31,408 bases of DNA from Pseudozyma flocculosa PF-1 (Eukaryota > Basidiomycota > Ustilaginomycetes > Ustilaginales > Ustilaginaceae): positions 1,051,849 through 1,083,256 of the forward strand of contig NW_006920872.1 of NCBI RefSeq assembly GCF_000417875.1, in the 5' to 3' direction. Of this stretch, positions 11,198 to 22,823 are shown one piece after another (position 1 is the first letter of the stretch; each line of letters opens with the position of its first letter). The notes beneath the pieces are model-generated. The model made no database searches and was not told the DNA's origin. It worked only from the letters and a program-made list of their open reading frames with translations. The translations under genes and the position numbers were made by a program.

Positions 11198-12401
11198 TAT
11201 CCCCCTCGATCCGTCTTTCTTGCAACTCAGCCCCCGACCGTCTCCCTCACTTGCCCCCTCCCCGCTCATCAGCATATCGCATCCGACCCCCTTGCTCCCT
11301 CGACCTTTTACTCTAGAGGATCCTACACCAGCAAAGCAGCGTAATCATGTAGCAACACCTGATTCAGACACACAGAGAGTGGGCTACCCCCTGCACCCGC
11401 CCGCCTGACCTCTCTTTGACGTCTCTGTGTGGTTGGCTGCGCAGATGTCGAGGTTGGCGTCGAGGCCAAACGGAGATGGTGCGAGGCGTCATGGAGGGAG
11501 AAAGAGAGGCCGGGTTCAAAGTCGCGGAGCGAATCCCGTGGGTTGGCGGTGCTGCGGCGAGATGGCGTGTCCCCCTTGCCCTCGTCGTCGTCGTCGTCGG
11601 TGCCGAGCCGTACGAGTCCGGCCAGCGCGGAGGCGGATCAGATCTAACTAGATCGATACGCGGTGCCTGCCCGCCTGCCTGGCCGCCTGGCCTTCGGGAG
11701 TCGGTGCACGCACGCACGCACGCACGCACCCACCTCCCCAGCCTGACCCGCCCGCGCCACGCTGGCCTAGCCTGTTCTGCCCGCCGAGTCATGCCCTCCA
11801 AGCCCCGAGCGAGCGAGCGAGCGAGGGGAGATCAAGATCAGCTGGAGCTGATACCAACGTCGGGCTCTAGCCTGCTCGACGGCGCGGCCGGCTCGCATGA
11901 GCCAGAGCCAGAGCCGGAGCCAGATAGAGAAGATCAGCGGGCCAGCGCAGCGCAGGGAATGCACCGGAATCTCTCCGAGACAGGGCCGACCTCTGCTCGC
12001 TGTCGTCGCTGGCGTCAAGGTCGGTCCTCCCTTGACGTACGGCTGGCTGCGCTACTCTGTTGGTGGGTCGTCTTCGGCGAGATTGACCGGTCGGTGGAAC
12101 GCGCCATTGCTTTCTACAGGTGGACGCAGCAGAGCGGTGCCACACTCGCACCATGCCATGCTCTCAGCGCCTGGTATGGCGACGACGACGAACGACGACG
12201 ACGACGACGACGAAAGGGCGAAACACGACTCCGAGGTCACGCCCTGGCAGTCGGGAGGCCCGCCCGAAGCTCGTCTCGTCTGGCCGGGCGGAGCACAGGC
12301 AGGGGCATGACGAGGGTTGCAGCCAGCCATCGAGGGGATGGACCCAGGCCAGCCAAAGGCCAAGGCTGGCTGGCTGGGCCGTGCGTGGGCGTTGCGTCAA
12401 C

Positions 12402-12403
<2 letters not shown>

Positions 12404-12451
<48 letters not shown>
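12404..12451. repeat. Perfect (CAGG)12 microsatellite
   Basis: Forty-eight bases of uninterrupted CAGG repeats, about 565 bases upstream of the GAPDH start. Related CAGG arrays occur at 19802-19832 and 22783-22823. Confidence 0.98.
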
Positions 12452-12452
<1 letters not shown>

Positions 12453-12899
12453 AGAGGAAAAAAAGCAGGCTGGGCAAGGCAGCCGTGGAAGCAGGACGAA
12501 GGGCAGGCTGGGCCCAACAAACCGGCAGCGCCGATCGCCCTTGGCCTGCCTGGCTTGTCCTCCACTTTGCCTGGCCCTGGCCCTGGCTCGACCGCACGCC
12601 GCAGGCCCAGGCAGGCGAGCAAGAAGCAAGCAAGCGCAAGCAAGCAAGCTGCGCTCCCTTTGCCGCAACCCAGGTCAGGCCCGGCCGCCTTCTTGCTTGA
12701 TCGATCATCATCGGCCGCTCGAGCCTGTGCCCGTGCCCGTGCCCGCTCCACCTGGTCTCGCTCGCTCCCTGGCCTGGCCTGGCCCCGCCCCGTCCGCCTG
12801 CGCCGCCGCCCATCGGCCCCTCGGCCTCTCGCTGCCAGCCTCTCTCTGCTGGCTGGCCGGCTCGCCCTGGATTTTCGCAGGCCACGCCGCACCCCCCCA

Positions 12900-13015
12900 A
12901 CCAGCCCACAAAAGGACCTCGGCCGCCCTCCCCTTCTCTTCCTCCTCTCCTCCACCACCATCCATCCACATCCATCCTCCAATCCCCCGCACATCCGCAC
13001 CACACTCTGCCAAAC
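12900..13015 (+). promoter_or_regulatory. Probable core promoter and pyrimidine-rich leader of the GAPDH gene
   Basis: A short A-rich patch (CACAAAAGG, about 12907-12915) precedes about 85 bases made mostly of C and T with CCATCCA repeats. These lead directly to the ATG in a CAAACATG context. Pyrimidine-rich leaders are characteristic of highly expressed fungal genes such as GAPDH. The transcription start itself cannot be fixed from sequence. Confidence 0.4.
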
Positions 13016-14560
<1,545 letters not shown>

Positions 14561-16636
14561 GTAAGGAGGACCTGTCCGCCCGGCGCTCGCTCGCTGTCTT
14601 GGCAGGCCACCACGCCGGCCAGACAGGGAACAGACGTGGCTGACCCGCGCTCCCTTCCCTGTGTCTCTCTCCTCTCTCTCTCTTACGCCGCTGGACACAA
14701 CAGAGGAGGATCCAGGCTTTGACGAGCACTTGAACGGATTCCCTCGCCCCGACCCCCCGCCCCCGCCCCTTAGCTGATTGGCCATGTTACTCTCCTGCAT
14801 CGACGTCGGTCGGTTCTAGCGGCTCGACGATTGAATGAAGAAAAAGAGACGAAACCCCTAAACCCATCCCTCGTGGCTGTCTGATCGGCGTGCGTGCATG
14901 GCGTGAGTGCGAGAGGCGGCATGTTCGGCCCGCCCTGCTGCGCGATCCACTCGACCGCTAAGAGGGTCCAGGCGGGCAGCAGGAGCGCGGATGGAGCGGA
15001 CGTGTGCTACCGGTATGAGACCGGGCGAGGGGGCGAGCGAGCGGATGGAGCAGGGGCAGGGCAGGGTAGGCCTGACGAGCACGAAGTGACGGAGCGGACG
15101 GAGCGGATGTTTCCGAGGGAGCGGGAAAGGGGCCAAGAGACCGGAAGGTCGGGAGTGCGGGAGGGTGAAGCAAGCAAGCAAGGTGAAAGGCGGGGGGGGG
15201 GGGGGGTCGGTGAGGTGACCGTGAAAGCCTAGCCCCCCTGCCATCGTCGTCCAAACCCGGGTAGGGTAAGGGCCAGCGGTGTTGACATCCCTCGACGTGT
15301 GCGTCGACATACAGTACGACGTTTTGCTTGACGGCGCCAACGAAGGGCTGATCGAATGGTGCATCCCAGCTTCGCACCCTGCATGCCCCATGCTCCTACT
15401 CTGTAGCCTGCCGGTGCGCGGCTGCTGTTCGTAGAGCGGAGAGCGGCGAGGTGCCGGGGGGGAGAGCAACGTGACGTTGCCGGATCTTGCCGATGTCGTC
15501 TCGTCGGGTCGGGTCGGTCGGGTTCCGCCTCTCCCCCAGGCTGCCTGGCTTCTTGAGCCCGCGTCCCCACCTCGCCCGCTACGCCCGGTCTACCGGTGCT
15601 GCGTCCTCGGTCCTCGGTCCTCGGTCCAAGCCTTGTCTACCTTCGTTCTGGTCTGGTCTGGTCTGGTCCCGGAAATCCGGTCCTGGCTCTGCTGCCCGAA
15701 AGGAGCATGTGAGAGGCCCCAAGTCTGGTCGGCGTAAGCTGGACGGGGCCGAGCCAGGCAGCCAGCGCGGCGTCCCTGTGCGACGCTAACTGCTGCCGTC
15801 GACGAGGCAGCCGACAACCTGGGTCTTCCTTCCTTGCACCCGCCAACCTAGCCTGTGTCGTCGTCGTCGTGCGGTGTCGAGAAAGACCGGACCGTCTTCC
15901 TGACGCCTTCCAAGACGCGCGTACGCACCCCTCCGTACCCTCCGGTACCAACGAGAGCGAGAGCGAGAGCGAGAGCGAGAGCGACCCAACGAGACGCCTC
16001 GTGTCGTCGCGTCCTGGCTCAGCACCGTCGTCCTTTCCCCTCTCGCGCGCCTCGATCGTCGAGAGTAGATATCAGCAATGTGGCGGACGACTTCGTCGAC
16101 TCGTGATTGCGACCCCTCGCCACGCGCCATCGTGATCGGATCGCCTCGCCTTGGCTTTGGGCGTTTCCTGAAGGCTTCTGCCTGCACCACCTGCCATGGA
16201 ACCTCCCATACCAGCGTGGTGATGTGAGAGCATGCGACCAGGACCGAGGATCACACAGGCAGACCAGACGCACCCTCACGACCAAAGGGGGCGGCCATGC
16301 CACCGTCGACGAGGATGGGGGTGGAGCGAGAGGCAGGCGCGGGCCGGTTTTTTCCGCTTCCCTCCGGGGCTGAGGGCGCAACACTCTCTCGGAACTCGGG
16401 CTCCGGGCCCCGGGCTGCGGACTACGGCGAGCAAGTGCAGGCCGAAGCAAGCAGGGCGTGGATGTGGAGTTTCCTCCCCCTCACCTGGGCCCGCCCTCTT
16501 CCAGCAGCTTCGTCCGCCGCGAGTCCAACCAACACCCGCCATTGCCCAAACCCCTTCGTCGCTGCCAACCCAGCACCAGCACCACCGCCACTACCTCCCT
16601 CTCGATCCTTGGTCGATCAACAGCAGGGTCATCGCC
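14561..16636. other. Intergenic region downstream of GAPDH, no gene seen
   Basis: 2.1 kb. It holds a 15-base poly-G run (15192-15206), three copies of TCCTCGG (about 15604-15626), a CTGGT repeat (about 15648-15668) and a GAGAGC repeat (about 15953-15983). A minus-strand frame around 15786-16190 contains a short helical-looking stretch plus an Arg-Ser run, but no recognisable domain. The last ~150 bases are C-rich and probably form the leader of the next gene. Confidence 0.55.
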
Positions 16637-17093
16637 ATGTCATCTGCGCCGCCATCGAACGCCACACCAGAGCAGCCAGTGCCGGCTTCGTCTGCCCACC
16701 AAGCGAGTGCACCGCTCGGCCTGCCCGCCCCTTCGGATGCCCCGCCCTCGTCGACGCCGGGTGAAGAGCCCCAGACGAGCTTCAAGCTCGACCACCTCGG
16801 TCCCGTCATTGTAAGCGCCGGCCTCCAGCTACGTCCGCTCTCCCCGCTCTCCCCGTCCCTTGCTAGCAACGGGCCGACGCTGACGGCTGCACCTTGGCGC
16901 CCCCTCCCCCTCCCCTCTTCATCGGCAGGTGAATACCGACGGGACGATGTCGCGCATCTCCGGGTGGACCGACATGACCGACGTGGAAAAGCAGAGGTCA
17001 CTGCGCCTCCTCGCCAAGCGCAACAATGCCAGGATGCAGGCCCTCAGAGACGCCGACGCCGAGGGAGCCGATGGAACCGGGCAAGCACAGTAA
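16637..17093 (+). CDS. Conserved small fungal protein of unknown function (112 aa)
   Basis: Two exons, 16637-16810 and 16929-17093, are separated by a 118-nt GT-AG intron in phase 0. The first ~48 residues are Pro/Ser/Ala-rich and probably disordered. The second part reads DHLGPVI-VNTDGTMSRISGW then MTDVEKQRSLRLLAKRNNARM. This LGPvvvN-DGTlsRI-nW...mT--Er-r-lr-l-kRN-xR pattern is one I associate with a short conserved domain in fungal and plant hypothetical proteins with no assigned function. The intron falls exactly inside LGPVI|VNTDGT, and splicing is required to restore the motif, which supports the model. No targeting signal or membrane segment is visible. Confidence 0.82.
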
Positions 17094-18092
17094 AGTAAGA
17101 TCGTCGCCGGAGCCTTGCTCTGGCTCTGGTCATTGGCAAGCACAGGCTAGGACGTCAAAAGCATCGACGGCACCTCTGCGACTTCACGGCAATCCACGCC
17201 CGACACGACTGCGCGGCTCAGCCGCAAAGCAATCGTCACCCACTGTTAGGCAGGCAGCCATAATGCAGCGCCATGGCGTACCCGCCGTCCCTGGCGGGCT
17301 TCAAAGATGCTCCCTCCGTCATTCCGGACAGAGCGGCACCCTCCCTTCATCGTCGAGCCCGCCACCGAGCGCCCATCGGAACGATCCGCGCGTCCCTCGG
17401 ATCTGCCGACCAGCGCTAATGCCGACAGCGGAAGTCAAGTGACTGCCCGACCGTTGGCGCCCTGCTCGGCCATGTGTGGAAGCGGTGGCGAGCGGTCGCC
17501 CTTGCGTCCCCCCCTGCTTGCATGTCCCTCTCGTAGCGAATGGACCGCACCTCGAGACATCAGAGAGTCCAGATAGAGTCGCCTCTTAGCCCCGATGCGA
17601 CGACGAGCGGGCGACTACCGTTGCAGCTCCGAGCAGGTAACAGGCATAGCAACTGACAGAAAGGCCAGGGGCCGGCTCTCGGGCTGCGTGATTGTGGAGT
17701 GGAGGGCGTGCGCGCGTTGGCTGAGGGCTGCTTGCAGAGGTGCAGGCTGAGCGGCGCCTGAGTTGCGAGGGAAAAAGTCGCCGCACCAGCCAGCCAGCCA
17801 GCCAGGGTGATCGGAAGGCCAGCCCAGGCCAGGCCAGCCAGAGCACGCGGCCTTACTCCACTTTGGCTTCGCCTGTCAGTCTGGCCCAGCCTGGCCCAGC
17901 CTGGCCTGGCGTGACCTGCCCCCAACACCTCACTACCGCCACCACGACCGCCCTCACCACCATCACCTCGCACCGCGCCCTCGCACCACGCCCTGACTCC
18001 GCCATCTCTGCACTCGGCAGCATCAACCGCCACCAGCACTCGCTTGCTAGTCACCGCCTTCTCCCCTCCACCTCTGGCCCCCCCTTCTCACC
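17094..18092. other. Intergenic region upstream of RPN9
   Basis: 1 kb without a recognisable gene. It contains CCAG/GGCCA repeats (about 17788-17840 and 17880-17910) and a CACC-rich segment just upstream of the RPN9 ATG that is probably its leader. Confidence 0.55.
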
Positions 18093-19556
18093 ATGTCCGC
18101 GTCCACGTCCGAGGTCGTCGATGACCCGCAAGCCTACCTCGACGCCGCGGGCAGCTCGTCGTCGACGCCCGCCTCGCTCCGCCCATACTATGCCCGCTTC
18201 AAGACGCTCCACCAAAAGAAGCTGTGGTACCAGCTCACCCTCGCCGTCGAAGACTTTCTCGCCCTCCCCGACTCGCAGCAGCCCCCCATCCACATCGACC
18301 TGTACACCCACTTTGTCACCAAATTCAGCGCAAAGATCAACCAGCTCCAGCTCGCCGCCATCGGCGTCCGCGTCGCGCGCCAATTTAGCGACCCGGCAAA
18401 GGCCCTCGCCTTTCTCGACGACCTCGTCATCACCGTCGACTCGCCCGACGCCCAGGACGCCTACGTCTACGCCCGCATGGAGGCCGCCCACTTCCGCCTC
18501 GTCCTCGGCGACACCGACGGCACAAAGCAGGCCATGGACCGCTGCGCGCAGATCCTCGACACATTCGACGCCGTAGAGACGGCCGTCCACGCCAGCTTCT
18601 ACCGCGTCTCGGGCGACTTTTACAAGGCCAAGGCCGAGTACGCAAACTACTACAAAAACTCGCTCCTCTACCTCGCCTGCGTCAACGTCGACACCGACCT
18701 CGCAGACGCAGACCGCGTACAGCGCGCACACGACCTCGCCATCTCGGCTCTCCTCGGCGACTCGATCTACAACTTTGGAGAGCTGGTGGGTCCATCCACC
18801 CGCAGGAAGGGGGCATCGGCATTGGCTGAGGCTGACACTGACACTGACACTGACCCTGACCCTGACCCTGACCCTGAACCCAACACCTCTCCACATTTGC
18901 GCCCATCGCCAATGTCTTGCTCCACCCCAACGACAGCTGCTTCACCCCATCCTCGCATCGCTGGCATCGAGCGAGCACGCGTGGCTGTCGGACCTGCTGT
19001 TCGCCTTCAACGCGGGCGACATTGGGCGGTTCGAGTCGCTGGCGCCACACCTGTCCAAGGAGCCCATCCTGTCCGAGAATCTGCCCTTCCTGCGCCAAAA
19101 GGTCTGCCTGATGGCGCTCATCGAGTCGGTGTTTAGGCGCTCCTCGGACGACCGCACCATTGCGTTCGAGACGATCGCCATCGAGACCAAGCTGCCCGTC
19201 GACGAGGTCGAGCACCTCATCATGAAGGCCCTCAGCCTCGTCCTCATCAAGGGCACCATCGACCAGGACGCCCAGGTGGCGCGCATCGTCTGGGTCCAGC
19301 CGCGCGTCCTGGACCGCCGGCAGATTGAGGCGCTCCAGAACCGCCTCCGCGACTGGTGCACCAAGGTGCAGGAGGTGGGCGAGTTTGTAAAGAACCAGAC
19401 GCGTGAGTGAGCGCACCGGGCCGTGTTGCAAGCGGGGCGGGACAGCCAGCTGACGATCCGCTTCTTTTTTTCCGTCGTGCCCGTCGTTGTCGCCAACGTC
19501 GTCCCCTCTTTCCCCCCCTCGATCGCAACACAGCCGAACTGTTCATCACGGCATAG
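18093..19556 (+). CDS. RPN9: 26S proteasome regulatory subunit Rpn9 (PSMD13), PCI domain
   Basis: Lid subunit of the 19S regulatory particle. Exons 18093-18785, 18937-19402 and 19534-19556 encode 393 residues, matching the usual Rpn9 length. The N-terminal helical repeats (YLDAAG..., YYARFKTLHQKKLWYQLT) precede the PCI region, with NFGELLLHPILASL spanning the first splice junction, LLFAFNAGDI, and the winged-helix part IAIETKLPVDEVEHLIMKAL. The first intron (151 nt) contains a tandem array of CTGAC motifs. The second intron was inferred because splicing ACGC|GTGAGT to ACACAG|CC replaces a premature Arg-Glu stop with NQTPELFITA. That ending resembles the conserved C-terminal tail of the family. 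If it is not spliced, the protein ends at 19410 after NQTRE. The reverse-strand Rho gene is convergent. Confidence 0.93.
18832..18873 (+). repeat. Seven tandem CTGAC-containing hexamers inside RPN9 intron 1
   Basis: CTGACA three times then CTGACC four times with exact period 6. Each unit contains CTGAC, which fits the fungal branch-point consensus CTRAY. The array lies 63-105 bases before the acceptor AG at 18935-18936, and no other AG intervenes. Confidence 0.9.
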
Positions 19557-19798
19557 CTCCCGGTCCCGCTCGGCCTTTGTCGGCCTTTGCAATCCAACCC
19601 TACACGCACAGCATTCCACCACCTGCTCCTTTCCCTCCCGATCCCCCCTCGCCTCTTGACCCTCTCTTTGTCCAACCCTCCATCCGAACAGGCAGGACCA
19701 TGCCACTCGACAGGACCAGATCGGACCCGAGGCGGCGAGGGACGGCACAGGGACGTGGGTAAGTCTGGCGTATTTGCGCCTTGCGCTTTGCCATCCGA

Positions 19799-19801
<3 letters not shown>

Positions 19802-19832
<31 letters not shown>
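19802..19832. repeat. (AGGC)7 microsatellite
   Basis: Uninterrupted tetranucleotide repeat in the RPN9-Rho convergent space, of the same unit family as the array at 12404-12451. Confidence 0.95.
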
Positions 19833-19833
<1 letters not shown>

Positions 19834-20340
19834 AGGCAGCTGGGCGTAGTGTCGATGGCGAGGGCGAGGGCGATTTGGGGAAGATTCGAGGGCCGGGATC
19901 TGAGGACGATTCGAGGCCATTGGGGGGGGGGGGGGGGAGGCGGGGCTTGGATACATGGAGGGCGACGGCAACGAGCTGTGGAAAGCGGAGGCGAGCGGGA
20001 TGGAGATGCAGCGGAGGTGGGAGCGAGCGAGCGAGCGAGAGAGGGAATGTGCGACGGATCGATGCGCCACGTATGCAGAGAGAGAGGGTGTGTCGGAGGA
20101 GGCAGGGGCAGGGGCAGGAGGCGGGAGAAAGGAGCATGGATCTCGACGACGACGACGACGTCGACGACGACGACGACGACGACGACGGAGAGAGAGGGCG
20201 AGGGGCCAAATGGGCATATACGGGACGATGGATGGAGGAAGCGCGAGGGAAGCCGATCGAGACTCGTATCTGGGCCTTTTTGGGGGACGATGTAGGGCGA
20301 GGCGGGGCGGGGCGGGGCGGGGATCAAGGTCGGCATTGTC

Positions 20341-20375
20341 GAGGCGAGGCGAGGCGAGGCGAGGCGAGGCGAGGC
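20341..20375. repeat. (GAGGC)7 repeat
   Basis: Seven perfect pentamer units, preceded at 20298-20322 by a GGGGC-type repeat. Both sit in the convergent intergenic space. Confidence 0.93.
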
Positions 20376-20770
20376 GGAGGCGGGGGCGGGGGGAACGAGT
20401 AGATCGATAGCGAATGTCCATGTCTTGCTGTGTCGAGGCGAGGAGAGCGGGGCAGTGGGGAGCGAGCAGAGGAGCGAGTGGAGAGGGGAGAAAAGAGATG
20501 GAGCGTGCAGATGCGAGTCAAAGGGGAGCGGGTTGGCGACGCCGCCACTGCCGCGGAGCCGGTCAAAGTGCCAGCCGACCGACGGCTTCAGGCCCAAGTG
20601 ACGACTGAAGTTTGGCGTCACGAGCCTGCCCAGTCGCTCGTCTTGCAGGCCTCGACGTTGGCACCACGGCGCAGCGGGCGCTACGGCGAGCAGAGCAACC
20701 TAGGCTGCCATTCCGCCCACCGACCGGCAGGCGAGCGACATCGCGCCGCTCGACGCCATCCGATCCGCCC

Positions 20771-22152
20771 TCAGAGGACGACGCACTTGCATCCGCCCGC
20801 GTCGTTCTCGCGGCTGCCGCCCTTTTCCTTGAGCTTGCCGTTGGCGGCGCCGCCTCCGGCGCCGGCGGCGCGGACGAGCATGGCGGCGCGGGTGGCGGCC
20901 TCGAAGACGTTGTCGACGCCCTCGTTTTTGAGCGCCGAGCACTCGTGGTATGACCGCGCGCCAATCTGGGCCGCCACGTCCTTGCCCTGCGCCTTTTCCA
21001 CAAACTGGCCCGCCACGGCTTTGCCCTTGGCGACGGCGTCCTCGCGCAGGTCGCGCTTGCAGCCGACGAGCAGGACCGGCACCGAGGGCCCGCATATTTG
21101 CCGCACCTCTTCCATCCACTGTCCAAGGGGGCAAAGGGGCAACGTGGAAGGGGGAGGGCAAGTGACGTCCGGGCAGTGCGCTCGGAGCGAGGTCAGCGAG
21201 CGGTCCCTCGCGCAGCGGCCGCGAAACGGGGCGGGGGCGGACCGTCGGGACGGACGAGGGGCAACCCACCTTTACGGTGACGTTTTCGAGCGAGTCTGGC
21301 GTGTCGATGGAAAAGGCAATCAGGATGACGTGGGCCTGCGAGTAGGAGAGCGGTCGCAGGCGCTGCAGGGGAGGAGGGGGGGGGACAAGGAAGAGGAGTG
21401 GCGAGGGAGGAAGAGGTGAGCGCCGTGCCTCTGGCTTCGACGTGTTGCATCCTCACTCCGCGGCGGCTCACCTCGTACTCTTCCTGGCCGCTGTCGGTGG
21501 TGGAGACGAGCAGAGCAAGTAGGAGGGCGGTAGGGGGAAGCGCAGCAGGTGACGGTCATCAGCCATTGCTCTGTCGCCTCATTGTGGCACACTGCAGCGA
21601 GCCACAGCCGCGCCGCGCCAGGGTCGGGCCCACTCACGCCGTGTCCCAGAGCGCGAGCTGTACGGGCTTGCCGTCGAGCCTGATTTCTGCGACATAGTTT
21701 TCAAAGATGGCTGCGGGCGTGGGGTGGGGCATGTGAGAGGAGGTTTGAGGTGAGTTGGCGGTTGATGGGTGGGATGTGCTGCGGCATGCTCACTTGGTTC
21801 CTGTTTGGCAGATGAATCGAGCGAGACAGCGGCAAAGGGGGAGGGCAGGAAGCGTCAGGGATGCTGCTGACGTCGAGCAGTCGAGAGGGCTGGCTGACTG
21901 GCTGGCGACACCTACGTATTCCTGAGGGAACTCGCCAATGGCAAAGACGCAGAGGAGACTGGTCTTGCCGCAGGCGCCGTCGCCCACGATGACGAGCTTA
22001 CGTCGGATCTGGGGTGTGAGGAGGGCGAAGCGCGAGGTGAGTCGGGAGGGCTGGAAGGCGGAGGGCGATGGAGAGGAGGTCTTGGGGTGGGTCTTGCGCG
22101 TGGCTCGCCCCGGGGCGGAGCACGGCAGTCGACTCACTGGTGCGGGCGCCAT
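20771..22152 (-). CDS. Rho-family small GTPase, Rho2-like
   Basis: Membrane-anchored GTP switch controlling actin, polarity and cell-wall synthesis. Seven minus-strand exons give 215 residues: 22152-22138, 22008-21916, 21800-21794, 21710-21638, 21490-21472, 21362-21270 and 21118-20771. All introns are GT-AG with matching phases. Landmarks are the P-loop GDGACGKT (14-21), switch I EYEPTIFENY with Thr39, switch II DTAGQEEYERLRP with Gln65, [15 protein letters not shown] and the CAAX box CVVL, whose Leu predicts geranylgeranylation. The third exon is only seven bases and supplies the Glu-Pro of switch I plus the first base of Thr39. [18 protein letters not shown] and [24 protein letters not shown] are closer to Rho2 than Rho1, Rho3 or Rho4, by memory of the families. 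A Gly/Ala-rich hypervariable tail precedes the CAAX box. Confidence 0.93.
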
Positions 22153-22493
22153 TGCGTTGTGAGATGCGAGCAGGGGAGCGTCGAGGTAAGCAGACTGGAT
22201 CGATGGGCGTGGCTGGCAAGGGGGCAGGCGGGACCAGAGTGCGGGCGAGAGCTACAGGCGGCGCTCTTGGGAGATGGTGAGGCCCAGGAAGGGCGACGAG
22301 TGTAGGCCGGGATGAGGGTGCGGCGAAGACGGAGCAAGGCGAAGGGAGCCGTTAGAGTGTGATCGAGTGCTGCGGTGGAGAGCAGTTGCAGTTGCAGTGG
22401 GACGGCGAGCTGGGGAGGCGGTGTCGGTGGCGGTGTCGATGGTGATGGAAGTGGCGATAGTGGTGCGGCGATGATGGACGTCGATGGCGGCCA

Positions 22494-22570
22494 GATGGAC
22501 GATGGACGATGGACGATGGACGATGGACGATGGACGATGGACGATGGACGATGGACGATGGACGATGGAC
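22494..22570. repeat. GATGGAC heptamer minisatellite, 11 perfect copies
   Basis: Seventy-seven bases of exact 7-nt repeats, then a decayed GATGAGC unit. It lies about 340 bases upstream of the Rho gene start, in its probable promoter or leader. Confidence 0.98.
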
Positions 22571-22782
22571 GATGAGCGGCCGCAGTCGCCTCGACCCTGG
22601 CGCTGGCCCCTTGGCTGGCTGGGCTGGCCTAGGCAGGGCTGGCCTGGGCGGTGGCCGCGCTGCGCCCAAGTGTTGAATGCAAACAGGGGCCAGCTTGAAT
22701 TTGCAAATTGGTTGGCGTTTGGGTGAGGGGCGTTGGGCGTTGGGCCCAAATTCAAAGCTCGCCCTCGCGATTAATCAAGCGG

Positions 22783-22823
22783 GCAAGCAGGCAAGCAGGC
22801 AAGCAGGCAGGCAGGCAGGCAGG
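22783..22823. repeat. GCAAGCAG/GCAG repeat
   Basis: Three copies of the 8-mer GCAAGCAG run into about four GCAG units. The family is the same as the CAGG arrays at 12404 and 19802. Confidence 0.9.

Larger units (their letters stand above)
11123..13015. other. Intergenic region between RPO41 and the GAPDH gene
   Basis: 1.9 kb with no convincing gene. It starts with RPO41 3' sequence carrying a (GTC) run at about 11166-11197, then a less GC-rich stretch at 11300-11380. An ACGC repeat lies at about 11706-11727 and a perfect CAGG repeat at 12404-12451. The long open frames across it on both strands translate to low-complexity Arg/Gly/Ala/Pro peptides and are judged to be chance products of high GC content. 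Confidence 0.6.
19557..20770. other. Convergent intergenic region dense in tandem repeats
   Basis: 1.2 kb between the ends of RPN9 and the Rho gene. No gene was found. It packs an AGGC array (19802-19832), a 16-base poly-G (19922-19937), GAGC repeats (about 20025-20042), a GAC/GTC run (about 20144-20187), GGGGC repeats (about 20298-20322) and seven GAGGC units (20341-20375). Strand asymmetry is strong: the plus strand is very G-rich through 19700-20560. Confidence 0.65.

Noticed and set aside
6575..11275. Minus-strand 1,566-codon open frame opposite RPO41
   Set aside because: A product of C/G third-position bias in the sense gene; the antisense translation has no recognisable domain and a composition typical of such shadows.
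11511..11550. Possible tRNA-like B box (GGTTCAAAGTC...)
   Set aside because: No matching acceptor stem, A box or anticodon arm could be drawn, and the B box is imperfect.
15786..16190. Possible small minus-strand gene with a DEVVRHIADIYSRRSRR stretch
   Set aside because: The rest is low complexity including an Arg-Ser repeat from a GAGAGC microsatellite; no homologue is recognised and no splice model improves it.
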